From DATARH01 sp035604035 (GTDB lineage Bacteria; Pseudomonadota; Alphaproteobacteria; ATCC43930; CGMCC-115725), in NCBI GenBank assembly GCA_035604035.1, contig DATNJF010000323.1:1-47769 (forward strand): a DNA stretch of 47,769 bases. The letters are read 5' to 3'. A program made the position numbers and the translations under genes. The notes beneath the pieces are model-generated. The model did no database searches. It saw nothing but the letters and a program-made list of their open reading frames with translations, and was not told where the DNA came from. Positions 18,825 through 26,883 of the stretch are shown one piece after another (positions within the stretch are counted from its first letter, which is position 1; each line of letters opens with the position of its first letter).

Positions 18825-18892
18825 AGCCCGCTCCCCCACCCGGCCGCCCAACGAGAGTATCCTAATTGGGTGGCCGGGTGGGGGAGCGGGCC
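18825..18892. repeat. Large inverted repeat, REP-like palindrome
   Basis: Two 27-bp arms (18825-18851 and 18866-18892) are reverse complements except for two positions, around a 14-bp loop. The arm core is GCTCCCCCACCCGG and its complement. Part of the unit recurs nearby (GCCCGCTCCCCCGG, 18952-18965), which suggests a dispersed repeat family. It lies in the shared upstream region of the tesA-like gene and the ABC transporter. Confidence 0.8.
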
Positions 18893-18901
18893 GGAACCGC
18901 A

Positions 18902-18926
18902 TTCGCGCGCGCTTGGCTCGCGCGAA
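18902..18926. promoter_or_regulatory. 8-bp perfect inverted repeat upstream of the ABC transporter
   Basis: TTCGCGCG (18902-18909) and CGCGCGAA (18919-18926) are perfect complements with a 9-bp spacer, about 50 bp before the ABC gene start. It may be an operator or simply a GC-rich hairpin; no regulator gene is adjacent. Confidence 0.3.
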
Positions 18927-18977
18927 AACGACCCCATATCGACGGAGCTTTTGCCCGCTCCCCCGGTTGGACCAGAC

Positions 18978-19700
18978 ATGACCGCCTCGCCTCATGCCAA
19001 GAGCCCGCTCGTGGTCATCGATGATGTTCACCTAACACTGGGGAGCGCGGCGGGCCCCGTCAACATTTTGCGCGGAGTATCGCTGACGATCGAGGCCGGT
19101 GAGACGGTGGCGCTCTTGGGGCCGTCGGGCTCCGGGAAGACGACCCTGATGATGATCGCCGCCGGTCTGGAGCGGCCGAGCAGCGGCCGCGTCACGGTGG
19201 CGGGCGAAGATTTGGGTGGGCTGGACGAGGACGGCCTCGCACGGCTGCGCCGCCGCCATGTCGGCATCGTCTTTCAGTCCTTCCATTTAATCCCGACGAT
19301 GACCGCGCTCGAAAACGTCGCGATCCCGCTGGAGCTGGCCGGCGATCGGGACGCCTTCGTCGTTGCACAAGCGGCGCTCGGCCGCGTCGGGCTCGAGCAT
19401 CGCCTCGTCCACTATCCGGCGCAGCTCTCCGGCGGCGAGCAGCAGCGCGTCGCCATCGCCCGCGCCTTTGTCGCCGGGCCGCAGCTGCTTTTGGCCGATG
19501 AGCCGACCGGCAACCTCGACGGCGCGACCGGCGAACTCGTCATCGACTGCCTCTTCGCCGAACACGCCCGCCAAGGCACGAGCCTCCTGCTCATCACCCA
19601 TGATGCGCGCCTTGCCGACCGTTGCGAACGTCAACTGCATATGGAAGACGGGCGGATCGTAGACGATCGCCGTGTCGCGCCGCTGCGGCGTGTGCTGTGA
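18978..19700 (+). CDS. ABC transporter ATP-binding protein (YbbA/LolD-like)
   Basis: A 240-residue ATPase of the MacB/LolD/YbbA subfamily. It has Walker A GPSGSGKTT, the Q-loop in VFQSFHLIPTMTALENVAIP (typical of this subfamily), signature LSGGEQQRVAIARA, Walker B LLLADEPTGNLDG and the switch His in LLITHDARL. ATG 18978 gives the normal length; an open frame extends upstream but has no family sequence. The stop overlaps the permease GTG start (GTGA), so the two are translationally coupled. With the permease and the divergent tesA-like gene it matches the E. coli tesA/ybbA/ybbP neighbourhood. The exported substrate is unknown. Confidence 0.92.
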   Translation: MTASPHAKSPLVVIDDVHLTLGSAAGPVNILRGVSLTIEAGETVALLGPSGSGKTTLMMIAAGLERPSSGRVTVAGEDLGGLDEDGLARLRRRHVGIVFQSFHLIPTMTALENVAIPLELAGDRDAFVVAQAALGRVGLEHRLVHYPAQLSGGEQQRVAIARAFVAGPQLLLADEPTGNLDGATGELVIDCLFAEHARQGTSLLLITHDARLADRCERQLHMEDGRIVDDRRVAPLRRVL

Positions 19701-22207
19701 GCCTCGCCATCCGGCTTGCGCTCCGCGAGTTGCGCGGCGGCATGCGCGGATTTCGCATCTTTCTCGCCTGCCTGGTGCTCGGGGTCGGCACCATCGCCGG
19801 GATTGGCTCGCTCGGCGCGTCGGTCGCCGCGGCGATACGGGCCGATGCCGGCGTGCTGCTCGGCGGCGACGTCTCGCTGCGGCTGATGCACCGCGAGGCA
19901 AACGAGGCTGAGCGCCAGTTCCTCGACCACAGCGGCACCGTGTCGGAGATCGCACTGCTGCGGGCGATGGCGGTGTCGCTTGATGGCGCGCATCACACCC
20001 TCATCGAACTGAAAGCGGTCGACGCCGCCTATCCCCTCTACGGCCGGGTGATCCTCGCCCCGTCCCAGGATTTCGCCGCGGCGCTGGCTCCGCGCGACGG
20101 CGTCTACGGCGCTGTCGCCGATGCGGCGGTCGCCGAGCGGCTCGGGCTCAAGCCCGGCGACAGGTTCAAGATCGGCACCGCGACCGTCGAACTGCGCGTC
20201 ACCATCGAGCGCACGCCGGACGGCGCGCTGAGCGGCCTGGCGTTCGGGCCGGGTGTGACGATCGCCATGCCGGCGCTCGGGCAAACGGGCCTCGTGCAGC
20301 CTGGCTCGCTGGTCAATTACGAGTACCGCGTCAGGTTGCCGCGCGGCGCCGACGCGGCGGTCTGGGCGCATGAGGCGCGCGATCGCTTTCCCGACGCTGG
20401 CTGGCAAATCCGCACCGCGAGCCAGGCCAGCCCGCAACTGCAACGCTTTATCGACCGGATCGAGTTGTTCCTCGGCCTGGTCGGGATCACCGCGCTGCTG
20501 GTCGGCGGGATCGGCATTGGCAGCGCGGCCGCCAACTATATCGCGGGCAAGACTGCGACGATTGCCACGTTGAAATCGTTGGGCGCCTCGACCCGGCTGG
20601 TCTTTGCCGCCTACGCCGCGCAAATCGCCATTTTCGCCGCTGCCGGGATCGCCGTCGGCCTCGCGCTGGGAGCCGCAGTGCCGCTCGCCGTCGAGCCGTT
20701 TCTCGCCAGATTGCTGCCGGTGCCGCTGCGCTTTTCGGTCTATCCGCTGCCGCTCGCCGTCGCCGCTGCGAGTGGGACGCTGACCGTAGTGCTGTTCTCG
20801 CTGTTGCCGCTGGCGGCGGTTGGACGGGTGCAGCCCGCGGCGCTGTTTCGCGACCGGGTAGCGCGGGCGCGGCGCGCTGTGTCGTGGCCGGCGCTGATCG
20901 GGACCGTCGCGGCGGCGCTGGGACTGGCGGCGCTTGTCGCGCTGTCGGCGACCGACCGAGGCGTGGCGCTGTGGTACGTCGCCGGAGCGGCTGTAGCCTT
21001 CGCCGTGTTCCGCGGCGCCGGGGCGCTGATCGTCGCCGGGGCGCGCCGGGTCGGGCGGCCGCGACGGATCGTCATGCGGCTGGCGCTGGCCAATCTCCAC
21101 AGCCCGAACGCCCCGACCGCGCGGGTGGTGCTGTCACTGGGGATCGGACTCACCGTGCTGGTCGCGGTGGCGCTGGTGCAGGCGAGCCTCAGCGGCGAGA
21201 TCGAAGGGACGGTCGCCGAGGGCGCGCCCGCCTATTTTTTCCTCGACATCCAGCCCGATCAGCTCGGCGGCTTTGCCGATCTGGTTAACGCCACCCCCGG
21301 CGCGCGTTTCGCTCAGGTGCCGATGCTGCGCGGCCGTATCGCCGCCATCAACGGCGTGCCCGTCGACGAGGCGCCGGTGGCGCCCGAGGCGCGCTGGGCG
21401 CTGCGGAGCGATCGCGGCCTCACCTATTCCGGCGCCGTGCCGCCGGGATCGCAGGTCGTCGCCGGGCAATGGTGGGCTGTGGACTACCGGGGGCCGCCGC
21501 TGATTTCTTTCGATGCCGATCTGGCGCGCGGGATGGGGCTGAAACCCGGCGACACGCTGACCGTCAACGTGCTCGGCCGCGACATCACCGCGACGATCGC
21601 CAATCTGCGCCGCATCGATTGGACCCGGCTCGGGATCAACTTCGCCATCGTCTTTGCGCCGGGAACATTGGAAGCGGCGCCGCACACCCATCTCGCCGCA
21701 GTCTATCTGCCGCAAGCGGAGGAAGAAGCGCTGGTCGGCCGCGTCGTCGACCGCTTCCCCAACGTATCGGCGATCCCGGTGCGCGAGGCGCTCGACGCGG
21801 TCGAGCGCATCGTCGCCGCGATCGGCACGGCGATCCGCCTCGCCGCGCTGGTGACGCTCGTCGCCGGCGCGCTGGTGCTGGGCGGCGCCGTTGCTGCCGA
21901 TTACCGCCGCCGGGTCTACGATGCGGTCGTTTTGAAGGTGCTGGGCGCGACCCGTGGCACGATCGCCGCCGCGTTTCTCGTCGAATATGGGCTGATGGGC
22001 CTCGCGAGCGCACTTGTCGCCGCCGGCCTCGGCACGCTCGTCGCCTACGTGCTGGTGACGCGACCGCTGCGCGCCGAGTGGATCTTCGTGCCCGGACCGG
22101 TCGGGATCGTTCTCTTCGGCGCGGTGTTACTGACGGTGGCGCTTGGATTTGCCGGGACTTGGCGCGCGCTCGGCGCCCCGGCCGCGCCGCAGCTGCGCAA
22201 CGAATAG
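19697..22207 (+). CDS. ABC transporter permease, FtsX/MacB-like (YbbP family)
   Basis: An 836-residue membrane protein with the YbbP layout: one N-terminal membrane helix (FRIFLACLVLGVGTIAGIGS), a large periplasmic domain, an FtsX core of several helices (~250-400), a second periplasmic domain, and a C-terminal FtsX core (~700-830). Core motifs are LVGGIGIGSAAANYIAGKTATIATLKSLGA (split across the helix and loop) and the second copy VVLKVLGATRGTI. The GTG start at 19697 overlaps the ATPase stop; the annotated-looking ATG upstream lies inside the ATPase gene. It probably moves lipophilic substrates out of the inner membrane with YbbA; this follows family knowledge only. Confidence 0.9.
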   Translation: MSLAIRLALRELRGGMRGFRIFLACLVLGVGTIAGIGSLGASVAAAIRADAGVLLGGDVSLRLMHREANEAERQFLDHSGTVSEIALLRAMAVSLDGAHHTLIELKAVDAAYPLYGRVILAPSQDFAAALAPRDGVYGAVADAAVAERLGLKPGDRFKIGTATVELRVTIERTPDGALSGLAFGPGVTIAMPALGQTGLVQPGSLVNYEYRVRLPRGADAAVWAHEARDRFPDAGWQIRTASQASPQLQRFIDRIELFLGLVGITALLVGGIGIGSAAANYIAGKTATIATLKSLGASTRLVFAAYAAQIAIFAAAGIAVGLALGAAVPLAVEPFLARLLPVPLRFSVYPLPLAVAAASGTLTVVLFSLLPLAAVGRVQPAALFRDRVARARRAVSWPALIGTVAAALGLAALVALSATDRGVALWYVAGAAVAFAVFRGAGALIVAGARRVGRPRRIVMRLALANLHSPNAPTARVVLSLGIGLTVLVAVALVQASLSGEIEGTVAEGAPAYFFLDIQPDQLGGFADLVNATPGARFAQVPMLRGRIAAINGVPVDEAPVAPEARWALRSDRGLTYSGAVPPGSQVVAGQWWAVDYRGPPLISFDADLARGMGLKPGDTLTVNVLGRDITATIANLRRIDWTRLGINFAIVFAPGTLEAAPHTHLAAVYLPQAEEEALVGRVVDRFPNVSAIPVREALDAVERIVAAIGTAIRLAALVTLVAGALVLGGAVAADYRRRVYDAVVLKVLGATRGTIAAAFLVEYGLMGLASALVAAGLGTLVAYVLVTRPLRAEWIFVPGPVGIVLFGAVLLTVALGFAGTWRALGAPAAPQLRNE

Positions 22208-22216
22208 CGGCCTCGC

Positions 22217-22245
22217 TTGAAAACCCTAAGAAATGTGCCAATATC
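22217..22245 (+). promoter_or_regulatory. Candidate sigma-70 promoter of the BI-1-like gene
   Basis: TTGAAA (22217-22222), a 17-bp spacer and AATATC (22240-22245) stand about 50 bp upstream of the gene. A perfect GCGAGGA-GTGG-TCCTCGC hairpin (22252-22269) follows in the predicted leader. Confidence 0.4.
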
Positions 22246-22292
22246 AGGCGGGCGAGGAGTGGTCCTCGCACCTCTCTCTTGGAGAACATGAC

Positions 22293-23012
22293 ATGGCTAT
22301 CGGTTCGCAGCCCCGCTGGACGGCGCGGTCGGCCGACACCCAGGTCGACATCGACGTCGGCCTGCGCAGCTACATGCTTCGCATCTACAATTACATGGGC
22401 TCGGCGCTGGCCCTGACCGGCATCGTCGCCTATCTCTTCGCGGGGTATTTGGAGACCAACCGGGCACTGGTGCATTCGCCGGTAATGTGGCTGATCATCC
22501 TCGCGCCATTCGGCCTGGTCATGCTCCTATCTTTCGGCATCAACCGGCTGAGCGCGGCTGCTGCACAGGGCATCTTCTGGCTCTATGCCGGGCTCATGGG
22601 ACTGTCGATGTCGACGGTCTTCCTTGTCTACACCGGTTCCAGCATCGCCCGTGTCTTTTTCATTACCGCCGGCACCTTCGCGGCGATGAGCCTCTACGGC
22701 TACACGACAAAGCGCGACCTGTCGCAGCTTGGGTCGTTCCTGTTCATGGGGCTGATCGGCATCGTCATCGCCATGCTCGTCAACATGTTCCTGCAAAGCA
22801 GCATGATGCAGTTCGTGATCTGCGTGATCGGCGTGATCGTGTTCACCGGCCTGACCGCCTGGGATACGCAGTCGATCAAGGAGATGTACTTCGAGGGCGA
22901 CGGCTCCGAGATCGCCAGCAAAAAGGCGGTGATGGGGGCCCTGCGGCTCTATCTCGACTTCGTTAACCTGTTCATGATGCTGATCCAGCTCTTGGGCGTG
23001 CGCCGCGACTAG
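22293..23012 (+). CDS. Bax inhibitor-1/YccA family membrane protein
   Basis: A 239-residue inner-membrane protein with seven predicted helices, of the BI-1 (TMBIM/YccA) family. Family features are the cytosolic N-terminus ending in VGLRSYMLRIYNYMGSALALTG, the LIILAPFGLVMLLSF helix, FITAGTFAAMSLYGYTTKRDL, and the acidic late segment TAWDTQSIKEMYFEGD, including conserved Asp residues implicated in ion leakage in homologues. ATG 22293 follows TTGGAG. It has its own predicted promoter and a strong terminator, so it is likely monocistronic. Bacterial members are linked to membrane-protein quality control (FtsH in E. coli YccA); whether that holds here is unknown. Confidence 0.93.
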   Translation: MAIGSQPRWTARSADTQVDIDVGLRSYMLRIYNYMGSALALTGIVAYLFAGYLETNRALVHSPVMWLIILAPFGLVMLLSFGINRLSAAAAQGIFWLYAGLMGLSMSTVFLVYTGSSIARVFFITAGTFAAMSLYGYTTKRDLSQLGSFLFMGLIGIVIAMLVNMFLQSSMMQFVICVIGVIVFTGLTAWDTQSIKEMYFEGDGSEIASKKAVMGALRLYLDFVNLFMMLIQLLGVRRD

Positions 23013-23038
23013 GCGCTTCGCAGCATCCCAACCGACGA

Positions 23039-23070
23039 ACCGGCCGGGCCTCGCGCCCGGCCGGTTTTTT
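23039..23070 (+). terminator. Rho-independent terminator after the BI-1-like gene
   Basis: An 11-bp perfect stem (ACCGGCCGGGC / GCCCGGCCGGT) with a 5-base loop is followed by six T residues. It ends the transcript 27 bp after the stop codon. Confidence 0.92.
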
Positions 23071-23174
23071 GTGACTGGCCCGCGTTCCGCGTTGCCAAAC
23101 CGCAGCCTGCTCGCTTAACTAGCCGTCGGCTCGCCGGGCGGGAATCGGGCGCCGGCGCAGTACGGGAGGAACGC

Positions 23175-24863
23175 ATGCTTGAACTTTTAGAAAATCAAAA
23201 AAAGCTGACGGCGAACCAGTGGAAGATCGCCGGCGCGGCGACGCTCGGCGACATGCTCGATTTCTTCGATTTCTTTCTGATCGGCTTCGTGCTGGCTTTC
23301 GTCGTCAAGGACTGGAACCTGACCTATGGCCAGTCCGGCGCGATCCTCCTCGCTTCCGGTGTCAGCGCGCCGTTTGGCTCGCTGTTCTACGGCTGGCTCG
23401 CTGACAAGGTCGGCCGGCGGACTTCGCTGATCGCGGCGATCCTCAACGTCTCGCTTGCCACCGGCGCGATGGCGGTGACCCCCGAAGGGGGCTGGATATA
23501 CCTGGTCCTCTGCCGCTTTGTCGTTGGCTTCGGCGTGACCGGGCTCTATTCGGTCGACATCACCTTGATCCAGGAGTTCAGCGCCTCCCACAATCGCGGC
23601 TGGATTACTGGGCTGACCACAACGATGCTGCCCGCCGGCCAGTTGCTCGCGGCGCTGCTCGGGGCCTTCGCCGCGCCTTATATCGGCTGGCGCGGGCTCG
23701 TCGCCGTCGGAGTGTTGCCGGCGCTCCTCTGTCTCTATGTCCGCGCCTTCGTACCCGAGTCGCCGCATTGGCTGCTGCGCCGCGGCCGCGCCGAAGAGGC
23801 GCGCAAGTCGCTGGCCTGGGCGCTGCAGATCGATCCCGCAAGCATCACGCTTCCCGAGGTGCTGCCGCCGGTCGAGCACACCCGCTGGCTCGAATTGTTC
23901 AAGTACCCGCGCAGCATCGTTGCCGGCTGCCTGACCGGCCTTACCCAAACCGGCGGCGTCGCGCTGTCGCTGTGGATGGTGACGCTGTTCGTCATGGTGC
24001 TGAAGATCACCCCGCCGGAAGCCTCCAAGCTGGTGATCTGGGTCAGCGTCTCGGCGATCGCCGGTCGTTTCTTCTGCTCGTGGATTTCCGACGCCCTGGG
24101 TCGGCGCGCCTCGGGCATCCTTTCGTGCCTCATAGCGGCGTTGTTCATGTCGCTCGCCGGCTACCTGCACGATGTCTATATCGGCACCGCCTCGATGTTC
24201 TACGTGATGACTGTGCTGTGGAGCTTTATGGGCAGCGGCAACTACTCGATCGTCGGCCCCTATATGGGCGAGATGTGGCCGTCTCGGCTGCGCGGCAGCG
24301 GCATGGGCCTCGTCTACGGTGTCGGCAATCTCGGCAAGTTCATCGGTCCGGCCGGGCTCGCGCTGATCGCTGGGTCGGACAACTTCGTCAGCCCCAAGGC
24401 GACGATCGACGCGCTCATCCCCGGCTTCAATTACTTCGCCGAGTGGTACCTGATCGGAGCCTTCGCGTTCTGGCTAATCGCACCGGAAACCCGTGGCCGC
24501 ACGATCACGCAGATCGACGAAGCGATGAGCGCCATGCAGTCGCGTGGTTCCGAGGTCGTCTCGGCGATTTGCGGCATTGTCGGGGCCGTCCTAGCGATCC
24601 TCATTCATCCGTTCGCGCCGTTGGCTGTTTTCGCCGCGGTCGCGATGACGATCGCATCGCCGACGATCGGCGGTGCCTTGATGATCGCGTGCAGCGCCGG
24701 GCTGATCTACCTGGGTCTGGGCACGTTCATGGCGTTCACGCCGGTCATGGGTACACTTTGCGCGCTTTCTGTGGTCCTGGTCTTCGTCGCGGGATTGGCG
24801 TCGATGGTGACCGGGCTCGGCAGGCCGGTCTCACCGTCGACCCAGCCCGCCGTCTCGTCATGA
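23175..24863 (+). CDS. MFS transporter with extra C-terminal membrane segment
   Basis: A 562-residue major facilitator. The N-terminal region LDFFDFFLIGFVLAFVVKDW forms TM1, GWLADKVGRRTS is the MFS loop 2-3 motif, FVPESPHWLLRRGRAEEARK resembles the sugar/aromatic-acid porter PESPRWL motif, and WISDALGRRAS is the second-half repeat. Twelve helices finish near residue 440. The last ~80 residues add about three hydrophobic segments (GIVGAVLAILIHPFAPL and following) that the neighbouring paralogue lacks. ATG 23175 follows GGGAGGA. The substrate is unknown; a carboxylate, sugar or aromatic acid is plausible from the family. Its paralogue lies 350 bp downstream. Confidence 0.88.
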   Translation: MLELLENQKKLTANQWKIAGAATLGDMLDFFDFFLIGFVLAFVVKDWNLTYGQSGAILLASGVSAPFGSLFYGWLADKVGRRTSLIAAILNVSLATGAMAVTPEGGWIYLVLCRFVVGFGVTGLYSVDITLIQEFSASHNRGWITGLTTTMLPAGQLLAALLGAFAAPYIGWRGLVAVGVLPALLCLYVRAFVPESPHWLLRRGRAEEARKSLAWALQIDPASITLPEVLPPVEHTRWLELFKYPRSIVAGCLTGLTQTGGVALSLWMVTLFVMVLKITPPEASKLVIWVSVSAIAGRFFCSWISDALGRRASGILSCLIAALFMSLAGYLHDVYIGTASMFYVMTVLWSFMGSGNYSIVGPYMGEMWPSRLRGSGMGLVYGVGNLGKFIGPAGLALIAGSDNFVSPKATIDALIPGFNYFAEWYLIGAFAFWLIAPETRGRTITQIDEAMSAMQSRGSEVVSAICGIVGAVLAILIHPFAPLAVFAAVAMTIASPTIGGALMIACSAGLIYLGLGTFMAFTPVMGTLCALSVVLVFVAGLASMVTGLGRPVSPSTQPAVSS

Positions 24864-24895
24864 TTGGCATCGCCTGAGGCTTTGACTGTTGCGGC

Positions 24896-24940
24896 AAATG
24901 GCCGGGCCCCGGGGAGTTCCCTTGGCCCGGCCATTTTTTT
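24896..24940 (+). terminator. Rho-independent terminator after the first MFS gene
   Basis: A 13-bp stem (AAATGGCCGGGCC / GGCCCGGCCATTT) with a 15-base loop runs into a T tract. It separates the two MFS paralogues into different transcripts. Confidence 0.9.
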
Positions 24941-24973
24941 GCCTTGGGCGTTCCGAAGCCACCGCCACTGCGC

Positions 24974-25002
24974 TTTACCGGTTCGCTTATCTGATATAAC
25001 TA
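24974..25002 (+). promoter_or_regulatory. Candidate promoter of the second MFS gene
   Basis: TTTACC (24974-24979) is followed by TATAAC at 24995 (15-bp spacer) or TAACTA at 24997 (17-bp spacer) in the only AT-rich part of the gap. This predicts a leader of about 200 bases. Confidence 0.4.
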
Positions 25003-25213
25003 TATGTAAGGCCTGGGTAAGGTCAGATGAGGTGGGAAACCCACCTCGATATGAACAGGATACGTCGACCGCAAGCGGTGATTGCCGCGGGTCGCACGGC
25101 GAGGCTTCGGGAGACGGCGTTCGCGATGCGAACGCGCGAAACGCGCTACCCCTATCCCTGTCGTGTCCGCCTTCCGGCATTGCTGCCTCGGTCGACCAAC
25201 CGAGAGGCGGGAA

Positions 25214-26650
25214 ATGCTTGAACGTTTGGAGCGGCAAGAGAAGCTGACGTCCAACCAGTGGAAGATCATCGCCACGGCCGGCGTCGGCGACATGCTCGAT
25301 TTCTTCGACTTCTTCCTGATCGGCTATGTGCTGGCCTTCATCTTGAAGGATTGGCACCTGACTTACGGACAGTCCGCAATAATCCTGATTTCCGCCGGTC
25401 TGGGCGCGGTACCGGGCGCTTTTTTCTGGGGCTGGATGGGCGATCTGATCGGCCGGCGAAAGGTGTTTATCCTCACCGCGCTCAACGTCGCCGCCGCCAC
25501 CGGCATCATGTATTTCACTCCGGGCGCGGACGGCTGGGTTCCCGGTTGGCTATTCCTCGTCTTCTTCCGCTTCTTTGTCGGCTTCGGCAATGCCGGGCTG
25601 ATCGCGGTCGATATCCCGCTGGTTCAGGAATTCGTGCCGACCTACAAGCGCGGCTGGGTTGCTGGTCTGACCACCGTGCTGTTGCCGGCGGGCAACATCC
25701 TCGGCGCTATGTCGGGGTGGTTGCTGGCGCCGGCCATTGGCTGGCGTGGTCTGTTTTTGATTGGCCTCTCGCCCGCGCTGCTGGTCTTGATGATCCGCTA
25801 CTGGATCCCGGAATCGCCGCGCTTCCTGATGCGGATGGGCAAGCTCGACGAGGCGCGAAAGGCGCTCGCTTGGGCGCTGAAGTGCGATCCCAAGGAGATC
25901 GAGCTGCCGGCAAACCTTGCAACCGAGATCGCGATGGAGAGGACCTCGTGGCGCGAGCTGTTCCACTACCCGCGCAGTATGATCCCCGCCTGCCTGATCG
26001 CGTTGAGTCAGACGGGCGGTGTCGGCATCCTGATGTGGATCACCGCGCTGTTCGTGATGGTGCTGAAGGTCACTCCGGTGGAGGCGTCCTACCTGATGAT
26101 CTGGGTCGGCGTTCTCGGCATCATTGGACGGATCGTCGCTTCCGCGATGTCGGATACCCTCGGCCGCCGCTGGTCGGGCTTCCTGATCGGCGCGGGCGGG
26201 GCGATCACCATGGCCCTCGCCGGCTACTTGCACGATGTCTATATCGGCACGGTGTCGGTGTTCTTCGTGTTGATCATGGCCCAGCGCTTCTTCGGCGATG
26301 CCAGCTACGCGATCATCGGTCCGTACCTGGCCGAGGTCTGGCCAAACCGGCTGCGCGCCAGCGGCATGGGGTTCGCCTATGGGATCGGCAATCTCGGCAA
26401 GATCATCGGCCCGCTCGGGTTGGCGATCGTCGTCGGCGCGTCCGACTACGTCAGCCCCAAGGCGACGATCGATGCGATCTTCCCGGCGCTGTTGTTCCTC
26501 GCCTTCTGGTACGGCCAGGCGGCGCTCGTCTTCCTGTTCTTCGGGATCGAGACCAAGGGGCGTTCGATCGAGGAGATCGATGCGCAGTTGTCGCGTGGCC
26601 GCTCGCGCGCCCAGCCGGCCGTCGCGGTCAGGGCGGGAGCGGCTGACTGA
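25214..26650 (+). CDS. MFS transporter (paralogue of the upstream one)
   Basis: A 478-residue major facilitator with 12 predicted helices. It aligns end to end with the first ~480 residues of the upstream MFS protein: both begin MLE-x-LE-x-Q-x-KLT-x-NQWKI, share the LDFFDFFLIG helix, and have the matching YWIPESPRFLMRMGKLDEARK and FHYPRSMIPACL segments. It lacks the C-terminal extension. ATG 25214 follows GAGGCGGG; the open frame upstream (from 25082) runs through the leader hairpins and is not coding. Duplication and divergence toward a related substrate is the simplest reading. The substrate is unknown. Confidence 0.88.
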   Translation: MLERLERQEKLTSNQWKIIATAGVGDMLDFFDFFLIGYVLAFILKDWHLTYGQSAIILISAGLGAVPGAFFWGWMGDLIGRRKVFILTALNVAAATGIMYFTPGADGWVPGWLFLVFFRFFVGFGNAGLIAVDIPLVQEFVPTYKRGWVAGLTTVLLPAGNILGAMSGWLLAPAIGWRGLFLIGLSPALLVLMIRYWIPESPRFLMRMGKLDEARKALAWALKCDPKEIELPANLATEIAMERTSWRELFHYPRSMIPACLIALSQTGGVGILMWITALFVMVLKVTPVEASYLMIWVGVLGIIGRIVASAMSDTLGRRWSGFLIGAGGAITMALAGYLHDVYIGTVSVFFVLIMAQRFFGDASYAIIGPYLAEVWPNRLRASGMGFAYGIGNLGKIIGPLGLAIVVGASDYVSPKATIDAIFPALLFLAFWYGQAALVFLFFGIETKGRSIEEIDAQLSRGRSRAQPAVAVRAGAAD

Positions 26651-26658
26651 CAAACTCA

Positions 26659-26689
26659 GGTCCGACGGGGAATCCCGCCGGGCCTTTTT
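26659..26689 (+). terminator. Probable terminator after the second MFS gene
   Basis: GGTCCGACGGG and CCCGCCGGGCC can pair over 11 positions, with a G-T wobble and one mismatch, around GAAT, followed by TTTTT. It begins 9 bp after the stop codon. Confidence 0.75.
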
Positions 26690-26723
26690 CTTAAATGACG
26701 GCGCCCGGGCTTGGGGCGCAGAA

Positions 26724-26801
26724 ACCCGCTGCCAGCGGGTGGTAACGAATTTGCAGGCTTTTTAGGCTATTTATAAGCGGGCGCGCGGTATGCCGCCCGC
26801 T
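26724..26801. repeat. Two hairpins in the gap before the exported protein
   Basis: ACCCGCT-GCC-AGCGGGT (26724-26740) and AGCGGGCG / CGCCCGCT (26776-26783 and 26794-26801, loop of 10) flank an AT-rich stretch. The second sits where the transcript of the next gene should begin. Their role is unknown. Confidence 0.5.
26750..26777 (+). promoter_or_regulatory. Candidate promoter of the exported protein gene
   Basis: TTTGCA (26750-26755), a 16-bp spacer and TATAAG (26772-26777) stand in an AT-rich stretch upstream of the next gene. Confidence 0.4.
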
Positions 26802-26883
26802 CATTGCCGTTCCAGCCAAAGCGCCTTGGACGGAATTGAGAGAGACTGCTAAAGATGCAATCAATGCATCGCGGGGTTCGCGG

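Larger units (their letters stand above)
24864..25213 (+). other. Intergenic region and structured leader of the second MFS gene
   Basis: This 350-base gap holds the terminator of the first MFS gene, an AT-rich promoter-like stretch (24974-25002), and then ~210 bp with no credible gene. That stretch contains three hairpins: GAGGTGGG-AAA-CCCACCTC (25029-25047), GCGTTCGC-GAT-GCGAACGC (25117-25135) and CTCGGT-CGACCA-ACCGAG (25187-25204), the last just before the Shine-Dalgarno sequence. It may be a structured 5' leader. I could not match it to a known riboswitch consensus. Confidence 0.5.

Noticed and set aside
18801..19031. N-terminal extension of the tesA-like gene
   Set aside because: It would translate the inverted repeat and overlap the divergent ABC gene; the signal peptide begins at 18800.
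19631..21100. 489-residue ORF on the minus strand
   Set aside because: It is antisense to the YbbP-like permease, with low-complexity Arg/Asp/Gln-rich sequence.
25000..25213. Known riboswitch in the MFS leader
   Set aside because: The hairpins are real, but I could not match conserved core residues of TPP, cobalamin, SAM, ykkC or other classes I know.
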